From Streptomyces rishiriensis (GTDB taxonomy: Bacteria; Actinomycetota; Actinomycetes; Streptomycetales; Streptomycetaceae): a DNA stretch of 64,000 bases. The notes under the pieces were generated by a model. It ran no database searches. It was not told the DNA's origin and saw only the letters and a list, made by a program, of their open reading frames with translations. The translations under genes were made by a program, and so were the position numbers. The stretch is from contig NZ_JAUSWV010000002.1 of NCBI RefSeq assembly GCF_030815485.1, positions 7,750,001-7,814,000 of the forward strand. The letters run 5' to 3'. Below, one piece after another: positions 58,549 through 64,000 of the stretch (the first letter of the stretch is position 1; every line of letters begins with the position of its first letter).

Positions 58549-58776
58549 ATGGCGAAGCAGGACGACCCGGGCAAGGGCGACAAGGTCTCGTGGAAGAGCC
58601 ACGGCAAGAACGTGACCGGGAAGGTGAAGAAGAAGATCACCGAGCGTACGGAGGCGGCAGGGCGCACGGTCGACGCCTCGAGTGAGGAACCGCAGTACGA
58701 GGTGGAGAGCGACAAGACCGGGCGCTCCGCGGTGCACAAGCCCGGCGCCCTGCGCAAGAAGGGCGGCCGCTCCTGA
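58549..58776 (+). CDS. DUF2945 (hypervirulence-associated, TUDOR-like) protein
   Basis: A 75-residue, strongly charged protein with the DUF2945 pattern: GDKVSWKSHGKNVTGKVKKKITERTEAAGRTVDAS, then EPQYEVESDKTGRSAVHKPGALRKK. The fold is a small beta-barrel of TUDOR type. Such proteins occur across bacteria and fungi and often follow stress genes; biochemical function is unknown. Its TGA shares one base with the next gene's ATG, so the pair is coupled. Confidence 0.9.
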   Translation: MAKQDDPGKGDKVSWKSHGKNVTGKVKKKITERTEAAGRTVDASSEEPQYEVESDKTGRSAVHKPGALRKKGGRS

Positions 58777-59114
58777 TGGCGGGGAAGCCGGAGACCACCG
58801 GCCGTGACGAGACCGTCGACGCGTTCCACGAGGCGGTCAACATGACCGCCGGCCGGCTCGAGAAGTGGCTGGACACCGACGAGTCGAAGAGCGTCGGGCA
58901 GAGCGAGGGCGGCGAGAGCGTCGGCCACGCCTCCGGGCGGCGCATCATCAGGCTTCTGCACACGAAAAAGACGGATCTCACCGACGAGGACCTCGCCCAC
59001 ATGCGCAAGGTCACCGGCTACGTGCACCGCCACCTCGCCCAGCGCCCCGACGGCGACATCACCGACACCCCGTGGCGCTACTCCCTCATGAACTGGGGCC
59101 ACGACCCCGAGTGA
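58776..59114 (+). CDS. DUF3140 family protein
   Basis: A 112-residue helical protein: VDAFHEAVNMTAGRLEKWLDTDESKSVGQSEGGESVGHASGRRIIRLL then LTDEDLAHMRKVTGYVHRHLAQRPDGDITDTPWRYSLMNWGHDP. These blocks match DUF3140, which has a predicted DNA-binding look in some annotations, but no function is proven. The pairing with DUF2945 is seen in other actinomycetes. It overlaps the DUF2945 stop by one base. Confidence 0.88.
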   Translation: MAGKPETTGRDETVDAFHEAVNMTAGRLEKWLDTDESKSVGQSEGGESVGHASGRRIIRLLHTKKTDLTDEDLAHMRKVTGYVHRHLAQRPDGDITDTPWRYSLMNWGHDPE

Positions 59115-59208
59115 TGACCGGCGACGGCGAGGCGGACGAGCCGAAGGACGTCCTCGCCCGTACCTGCCACCGAGGCCGTTCGCGTCGTCCCCACGCAACC
59201 CGCCCGGC

Positions 59209-59445
59209 TCACCGGCGCTTCGGTCCGTGCTGCCAGGTCCCGGGGCCGCCGCCTCGCCACTCGATCAGCGCGGAGGACTCGACGCAGGCCTCGTCGGCCT
59301 CGTCCCACCCGGCTTCCCGGAGGAACTCGGCGACATCCAGCAGGCCGTACGCCATCCCCAGGAAGTGGACGCCCGCGCGCACCCGCCGCCCACCGTCCGC
59401 GGCGGGCGGATAGATCACGACGGGGTGTGCAGGGCCCATGCCCAC
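59209..59445 (-). CDS. Small conserved hypothetical protein (78 aa)
   Basis: A 78-residue protein with normal codon bias. The core VHFLGMAYGLLDVAEFLREAGWDEADEACVESSALIEWRGG is partly hydrophobic and looks helical, possibly forming a small alpha-beta domain. I know no function. Either the GTG at 59445 or the ATG two codons later (59439) could start it; no strong ribosome site is seen for either. It is convergent with the DUF3140 gene. Confidence 0.6.
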   Translation of the reverse strand: MGMGPAHPVVIYPPAADGGRRVRAGVHFLGMAYGLLDVAEFLREAGWDEADEACVESSALIEWRGGGPGTWQHGPKRR

Positions 59446-59649
59446 AGCGTGCGCCCTCCGTCCGGCGAGCGCATGCGGGCCTAGGGCGGAGGGGGCGCGC
59501 TTGTTGCGGGCGCCGTCCGGTCCGCGCCCCGCGCTCTACGCCGAACGAGTGAATCGCGGGTCCGCGAATTTCGGGCACCGCATGGCCGGGTCCGGGCGGG
59601 GGAGATATCCGGCATGTGACGCAGTACCCGGCGACAGAGGAGCCCGCGG

Positions 59650-60321
59650 GTGAGCGCAGTCGTCTTCACAGCTGATTTCGCCTCCGACCGTCAGTGGGTC
59701 GCGGGCCGTTCCTGGGCCTACCCCGACGGCGGTCCCACCAACCCGGGCGACAACAAACTGGACCACCTCACGGCCGACCCCTCGTACTCCCGCACCGGTA
59801 CCTTCCGCGCGACGCGCAGAGCCGACGGACTGTGGGACACGGGCCTGTTGACCACCGAGGAGAGCGCCGAGGGCTTCATGGTCCGCACCGGAGACCGTCT
59901 CGACACCAGGGTGCGCCTGCCCACCGGGGCGGGTTCCTGGCCGGCGATCTGGACCTGGCGGGACGGGGGCAACGAGGTGGACGTGTTCGAGTACCACCCG
60001 GACAATCCCGATCTTCTGGAGTTGAGCAACCACGTGCGGGAGGGGCACAGTTACGTGCGCGACGAAGCCGTCCGTCCCGGTGGCGTCGTCGATCTGAGCG
60101 TGACCTTCGGCAGGCGCAGCGTGGTCTGGTCGCTGAACGGGGAGCGGGTCTTCGCCGACGGACGGGGTGTCGGGTCCTCATGGCACGCCTACCTCATCGT
60201 CAACCTCTCGGTATGCGCGGGCCGTTACCACCCGCCTCCCGACGAGACCAGCACCGAGTTGTCGTACGCGGTCGAGAGCCTGGTGGTGCACCGTGCCGTC
60301 GATCGCGGCTCCGGCCCATGA
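59650..60321 (+). CDS. GH16-like concanavalin-type lectin/glucanase without signal peptide
   Basis: A 223-residue protein with a jelly-roll GH16-like fold: FTADFASDRQWVAGRSWAYPDGGP at the start, LDTRVRLPTGAGSWPAIWTWRDGGNEVDVFEYHPDNPD in the middle and SVVWSLNGERVFADG later. GNEVDVFEY reproduces the catalytic ExDxxE of GH16, with Glu109, Asp111 and Glu114. No signal peptide or membrane helix is visible, so the protein is predicted to stay in the cytosol. Substrate is unknown. GTG start with GAGGAG about ten bases upstream. It is not adjacent to other sugar genes. Confidence 0.8.
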   Translation: MSAVVFTADFASDRQWVAGRSWAYPDGGPTNPGDNKLDHLTADPSYSRTGTFRATRRADGLWDTGLLTTEESAEGFMVRTGDRLDTRVRLPTGAGSWPAIWTWRDGGNEVDVFEYHPDNPDLLELSNHVREGHSYVRDEAVRPGGVVDLSVTFGRRSVVWSLNGERVFADGRGVGSSWHAYLIVNLSVCAGRYHPPPDETSTELSYAVESLVVHRAVDRGSGP

Positions 60322-60541
60322 CGGCGTGACGTCCCGGTCCGCGTCGCGAGGCCGATGGGCAGGGCGGGCTGCCCGTCCCACGTCCCGTCGACAGCGCAGG
60401 ACCAGCACGCGCACCGACGCCGTGGAGAGCGCATGACGCGTTCGCTTCCGACGGTAATCCGGGTGCGGTGGGGTAGAGGGACGTCGATCGGCCCCCCCTC
60501 ACGGTGGTGGCCGGATGTCCGCCGTCGACAAGGAGCCGAGC

Positions 60542-60967
60542 ATGACCGACGAGGCCTACCTGTTTCTGCTGGACGACGCCGTGGCGCTCGGAGTCTCTCC
60601 GGCCGCCGTCGGCGACCTCGCCTGCATGGAGACCACGGCGGTACGCGCGTGGCTGGACGCTCAGGGGAGCACGGCCACCTCTCCCCGCCTGCGACTCGTG
60701 CCGCCGGAGGAGAGGACGGCCGTTCCCGAGGGAGCGGAACGGCTGCCGGTCCCGCTGAACCAGGAGGAACTGAACCGTGTGCGCCACCACATGGCGCCCG
60801 CGGTGCACGCCCGGGTAGAGGAGGAACTCCTCGCCTACCGCGACTGCGCCGACGGTCGCGACGATCTGATCGGGCGGGCCCTGGCCGTCGGCGTGCCGCC
60901 CCACCGCATCGTGGAGCTGACCGGCGTGGACCCCGCGACGGTGACCGCTGCGGCAGGCGGCCGGTGA
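60542..60967 (+). CDS. Conserved hypothetical helical protein
   Basis: A 141-residue soluble protein. The sequence LFLLDDAVALGVSPAAVGDLACMETTAVRAWLDA and RDDLIGRALAVGVPPHRIVELTGVDPATVTAAAGG look like two copies of a helix-turn-helix-like unit with 'GV-P-x-x-V' turns. DNA binding is possible but unproven. ATG 60542 is chosen over ATG 60515 because AAGGAG lies seven bases before it. It ends inside a strong terminator hairpin. Confidence 0.7.
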   Translation: MTDEAYLFLLDDAVALGVSPAAVGDLACMETTAVRAWLDAQGSTATSPRLRLVPPEERTAVPEGAERLPVPLNQEELNRVRHHMAPAVHARVEEELLAYRDCADGRDDLIGRALAVGVPPHRIVELTGVDPATVTAAAGGR

Positions 60968-60986
60968 CGTGCAGGCCGCCTGCCGC
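60950..60986 (+). terminator. Terminator overlapping the gene end
   Basis: A perfect 13-base inverted repeat (60950-60962 and 60974-60986) with an 11-base loop that contains the stop codon at 60965-60967. It lies between convergent genes and could act in both directions. Confidence 0.9.
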
Positions 60987-61051
60987 GGTGATGGGGTGAG
61001 GGCGGGCGGGCGACCGGTGACGGACCCCGGCGAAGGGCGTGAGGCGGCGCG

Positions 61052-62017
61052 TCACGCACCCGGGCCGGGGTCCGGCCGCACGGGCGTTTCGATGCCGGCG
61101 CGGGCCGCCTCGAGCTGGGCGGCGAACGCGATGCCGAGGAACAGCGCGACGGCCGTGAGGTTGGCCCACAGCAGCAGGGCGATGAACGCGGTGAGCGGCC
61201 CGTACAGGGCGCCGAAGGCACCGCTCTTCTCGACGTAGAGGGCGAGCGTCCAGGTGGCCGCGATCCACAGCAGAAGGTGCACGCCGGATCCGAAGGCCAG
61301 CCAGGTGTAGCCCGGCTGCCTGCGGCGGGGCGACCACCGGAAGATCACGGCGGAGGCCACCCAGGCCAGCGCGAGTCCCACGGGGATGTCGAGCAGGCCC
61401 CACCAATGCGGCCCACCGCCCTGCCACCCCGCGGTCTCCGCGATCGCGTCGCCGACAGCCTCGCCTGCCACGAGCACGACGAAGCCCAGCCCCAGGGGCA
61501 GACCGGCCGACAGCGCCAGGATCAGCGCCCTGCCGTACTTGCGGGGGAAGGAGCGGTCGCGCTCGATGCCGTAGATGCGGTTGGCGCCCCGCTCGATCTG
61601 CGCCATGGCGGAGGCGAGGTTCAGCAGCGCGAAGGCCAGCCCCAGCCAGAGGGCGAGTGTGCTCCACACGTCGCCGTCGGCGGTGCGCCGCGTCCCGTCG
61701 AAGGCGTCCTCGACGATGCCGGCGCTGGCGCCCGGCACGATCCGCCCGAGAGTCAGCTCGATGATCCGGCCCACGCCCTCGGTGTGCACCGAGGTGGCCA
61801 GCCCGACCAGCGCCACGGTGCACGGCACCAGGCCCAGCACCACCTGGAAGGCGAGCGCGCGTGCGTTGGTGAAGCCGTCCGCGTAACGGAACCGGGTGAA
61901 GGCGTCGGTCAGCAGCCGCAGCCCTCCGTAGTGGCGCAGCGCGGTGAACGCCTCGTCTCCGGAGAGCTCTTCCCCGATCATGTCCCGGGTCTGCGGGACG
62001 TGGACGGTGGTTCCCAT
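61052..62017 (-). CDS. YihY/virulence factor BrkB family membrane protein
   Basis: A 321-residue membrane protein with about six helices between residues 50 and 305. The family is recognisable from RYADGFTNARALAFQVVLGLVPCTVALVGL, the charged stretch IYGIERDRSFPRKYGRALILAL and the C-terminal GALYGPLTAFIALLLWANLTAVALFLGIAFAAQLEAAR. BrkB/YihY proteins were once misnamed RNase BN; they are integral membrane proteins of unknown function, possibly transporters. It is a single-gene unit. Confidence 0.9.
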   Translation of the reverse strand: MGTTVHVPQTRDMIGEELSGDEAFTALRHYGGLRLLTDAFTRFRYADGFTNARALAFQVVLGLVPCTVALVGLATSVHTEGVGRIIELTLGRIVPGASAGIVEDAFDGTRRTADGDVWSTLALWLGLAFALLNLASAMAQIERGANRIYGIERDRSFPRKYGRALILALSAGLPLGLGFVVLVAGEAVGDAIAETAGWQGGGPHWWGLLDIPVGLALAWVASAVIFRWSPRRRQPGYTWLAFGSGVHLLLWIAATWTLALYVEKSGAFGALYGPLTAFIALLLWANLTAVALFLGIAFAAQLEAARAGIETPVRPDPGPGA

Positions 62018-62146
62018 GACGATGACGCTCCCTTGTCGTGCGCTTGCCGGCGACGCTCACTGTCCCATTGCCCCCTGGACCGCGATCACGCACCGGCACC
62101 GGGATCGGTTCGGCTACGGATTCGGCGCGTCGAGTGGGCCGGTTTC

Positions 62147-62166
62147 TAGGTAGACTGACCTACCTA
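62147..62166. promoter_or_regulatory. TetR-type operator TAGGTAG-n6-CTACCTA
   Basis: A perfect seven-base inverted repeat with a six-base spacer, 20 bases upstream of the TetR-family gene start. It overlaps the expected promoter, so the regulator probably represses itself and the exporter gene overlapping its end. Confidence 0.72.
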
Positions 62167-62185
62167 AAAACTGGGAGGGAACGGA

Positions 62186-62836
62186 ATGAGTGACATCCCC
62201 GCCGCCGCGTCTGCGTCGCCACCGGGCGACGGATCCGCGAAACGGCCCGCGACAAGCCCCGGAAGGCCTCGCGGCCAGGCGCGCACGCGGCTGCTCGCCG
62301 CCGCCGCGCGACGCTTCTACGCGGACGGCGTGTCGGCGACGGGGATCGACACGATCACCGCCGAGGCGGGCGTGGCGAAGATGAGTCTGTACAACAACTT
62401 CGCCTCGAAGGCCGACCTGGTGATGGCCTACCTCGATGCGCGGCACGAGGAGTGGCTGGGCCTGTACCGGCGGCGGCTCGAGGACGTCCGGGACGGGCGC
62501 GGCGGGGTTCTGGCCGTCTTCGACGCGTACGCCGACCACGCAGCCTTCGCCTACCAGGACGGCTTCCGGGGGTGCGGGCTGCTGAACGCGGCTGCCGAAC
62601 TGCCCGTGGGGCACGAGGGGCGGGACGTGGTGCGCCGGCACAAGGAAGAGGTCGAGGCCCTGCTCCACGGGCATCTCCGGGATTCCCTGCCCGACCGGCC
62701 CGAGGAGGCCGGCGCGATGGCGGAGCAACTGTCGTTCCTGCTGGAAGGTGCGATGGCACGGGCCGGCCTGGAGGGCGCGGGTACGCGGCTGGAACACGCG
62801 CGGACCATGGCGGCCGACCTCCTGGACCGGCTGTGA
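62186..62836 (+). CDS. TetR family transcriptional regulator
   Basis: A 216-residue regulator. The DNA-binding domain is at about 32-80 (RLLAAAARRFYADGVSATGIDTITAEAGVAKMSLYNNFASKADLVMAYL), preceded by a 28-residue disordered, Ala/Ser/Pro-rich start. The ligand domain contains GFRGCGLLNAAAELP, typical of TetR_C regulators of the YcdC/NemR kind, with a Cys that could sense electrophiles. It overlaps the EamA exporter gene by four bases (GTGA), pointing to coordinated export of the inducer. Confidence 0.9.
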   Translation: MSDIPAAASASPPGDGSAKRPATSPGRPRGQARTRLLAAAARRFYADGVSATGIDTITAEAGVAKMSLYNNFASKADLVMAYLDARHEEWLGLYRRRLEDVRDGRGGVLAVFDAYADHAAFAYQDGFRGCGLLNAAAELPVGHEGRDVVRRHKEEVEALLHGHLRDSLPDRPEEAGAMAEQLSFLLEGAMARAGLEGAGTRLEHARTMAADLLDRL

Positions 62837-63888
62837 CCCGGCCGGCCGGACCCGCGGTCGGCCCGGTGGGCGTGGGCTCGCTGTGCGTGCTGACGGCGTC
62901 GGTGCTGTGGGGCACCACGGGCACCGCGGCGACCTTCGCCCCCGCTGTGGGGCCCCTTGCGATCGGGGCCGCCGCCATGGGCCTGGGCGGGCTCCTCCAA
63001 GCCCTCGTGGCCGCCCCTCGTATCGCGCGGGAGACGTCCGCGCTGCGCGCGCAGCGCGGGGTGGTCCTGCTCGGCGCGCTGGCGGTGGGGGTCTACCCGC
63101 TGGCGTTCTACACCTCGATGCACCTGGCCGGAGTCGCCGCCGGCACCGTCGTGTCGATCGGCTCGGCCCCCCTCGCGTCGGCGGTGATCGAACGGGTGGT
63201 GGACAAACGCCGTCTCACCCGCCGCTGGACGACCGGCGCCGCTCTGGGCCTGTCCGGAACCGTGCTGCTGTGTTCGGCGGAGGCCGCCCGGTCGCATTCC
63301 GGTGCCGGAGCCCGGTCGGTGCGGGCGACCCTGCTCGGCGTAGGGCTGGGCCTGGTGGCAGGTCTCACCTACGCCCTGTACACCTGGGCGGCCCATCGCC
63401 TGATCAGCCGCGGGGTCACCTCCGGCGCGGCCATGGGTGCCGTCTTCGGGCTGGGCGGCCTGCTGCTTCTGCCCGTGCTGCTGGCCACCGGGGCCCCGCT
63501 GCTCGGCTCCTGGTCCAACGCGGCTGTCGGCACCTATATGGCCCTCGTCCCCATGTTCACCGGCTACGTCCTGTTCGGCTGGGGCCTCGCACACGTCCCG
63601 GCGAGCACCGCGACCACGCTGTCGCTGCTGGAACCCGCCGTCGCGGCCGTGCTCGCCGTACTGGTCGTCGGAGAACGCCTCCCTCCGCTCGGCTGGACCG
63701 GCATCGCCCTGGTCGGCGGCTGTCTCGCCGTTCTCACCACGCCGGCCCGTACCGCTCCGCCGGCCCCTGCCACCCCGCCGGCCCGTACCGCACCAGGAAG
63801 GCGGGCCCTTACCGGTGGTCCAGCCGGAGGTGGGAGCCGGGTCGCGGGAGAGGACGGCGCGCCGGCGCGTCAGCGGGCGGTGCGGTGA
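62833..63888 (+). CDS. EamA/DMT family exporter
   Basis: A 351-residue membrane protein with ten helices in residues 10-305, two EamA repeats: LCVLTASVLWGTTGTAATFAP (repeat 1) and TLLGVGLGLVAGLTYALYTWAAHRLI (repeat 2). The C-terminal 50 residues are Pro/Ala/Gly-rich and disordered. RhtA- or YdcZ-like exporters of small metabolites have this shape. It is under the same promoter as the TetR-family regulator and overlaps its stop. Confidence 0.88.
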   Translation: MTRPAGPAVGPVGVGSLCVLTASVLWGTTGTAATFAPAVGPLAIGAAAMGLGGLLQALVAAPRIARETSALRAQRGVVLLGALAVGVYPLAFYTSMHLAGVAAGTVVSIGSAPLASAVIERVVDKRRLTRRWTTGAALGLSGTVLLCSAEAARSHSGAGARSVRATLLGVGLGLVAGLTYALYTWAAHRLISRGVTSGAAMGAVFGLGGLLLLPVLLATGAPLLGSWSNAAVGTYMALVPMFTGYVLFGWGLAHVPASTATTLSLLEPAVAAVLAVLVVGERLPPLGWTGIALVGGCLAVLTTPARTAPPAPATPPARTAPGRRALTGGPAGGGSRVAGEDGAPARQRAVR

Positions 63889-63948
63889 GGGGGTAGGGGC
63901 GTTCGGGGCCGGCAGCCCGCCGCGCGCCGTGCCGTTCGGCCGGTCTCG

Positions 63949-64000
63949 TCACCCGGCGGCCGGGCGGAGCCGGAGTCCCTGCATGCCGCCGTCGACGGCC
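63949..64000 (-). CDS. SDR family protein, C-terminal fragment at the window edge
   Basis: Only the last 16 residues are visible on the minus strand: AVDGGMQGLRLRPAAG then a stop. VDGG-x near the C-terminus is the usual end of classical short-chain dehydrogenases (NVDGGx). The rest of the gene lies beyond the right edge. It converges with the EamA exporter gene, 60 bases away. Confidence 0.5.
   Translation of the reverse strand, partial: AVDGGMQGLRLRPAAG

Overview
The window is very GC-rich DNA with a strong G/C bias at third codon positions, GTG starts, four-base ATGA or GTGA gene overlaps, SpoIIE-type phosphatases, ROK, IclR, PucR and LacI regulators, secreted hydrolases with ricin-type lectin modules and many small conserved hypothetical proteins. 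This combination points to Streptomyces or a close relative. No insertion sequence, phage, CRISPR array or rRNA was seen. It reads as chromosomal DNA that mixes core and accessory genes.

Layout. (1) 1-5.3 kb: the end of a urea ABC transporter operon (urtD partial, urtE), a SpoIIE-type phosphatase next to a stand-alone MASE1 membrane sensor, and a WGR/beta-propeller protein. (2) 5.3-13.4 kb, minus strand: a peptide-type ABC transporter (binding protein, two permeases, fused double ATPase) followed by a DUF1684 protein and a luciferase-like flavin oxidoreductase. Its 5' leader has a promoter, a SAM-IV riboswitch, a short Cys-containing leader peptide and a possible attenuator hairpin, so it looks like a sulfur or methionine scavenging operon. 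(3) 13.4-17 kb: a SAM-dependent methyltransferase and small YciI, VOC and ABM proteins. (4) 17-22.2 kb: a secreted glycan-degradation cluster (GH16 and GH18, each with a ricin/CBM13 module, then a beta-helix protein) behind a DasR-like site. (5) 22.3-27.8 kb: a ChvE/MmsA/MmsB-type sugar ABC transporter divergent from a ROK regulator. Regions 4 and 5 converge on a shared terminator and may link polymer breakdown to sugar uptake. (6) 28-36 kb: IclR, a SpoIIE-type phosphatase, an NDH-2/FSP1-like flavoprotein, an orphan LacI regulator, a membrane-anchored Mrr-like nuclease and an alpha/beta hydrolase. (7) 36-40.7 kb: a class V aminotransferase and a minus-strand trio (SRPBCC, PYROXD2-like FAD oxidoreductase, SDR). 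(8) 40.8-52.4 kb: a stress-like block (KatE, PPK2, excalibur protein, MscL, holin-X protein, DUF3618 protein, two more SpoIIE-type phosphatases, an EamA transporter). (9) 52.8-57.5 kb: PucR regulator divergent from an acyl-CoA synthetase, a variant initiator tRNA and an SRPBCC protein. (10) 57.6-64 kb: small stress-type proteins (membrane peptide, PRC-barrel, DUF2945, DUF3140), a signal-less GH16-like protein, a YihY/BrkB protein, a TetR regulator overlapping an EamA exporter, and the end of an SDR gene.

The most interesting element is the leader at 12.9-13.4 kb. It stacks a SAM-IV riboswitch, a translated Cys-containing leader peptide and a possible attenuator in front of a transporter-plus-flavin-oxidoreductase operon of unknown substrate.
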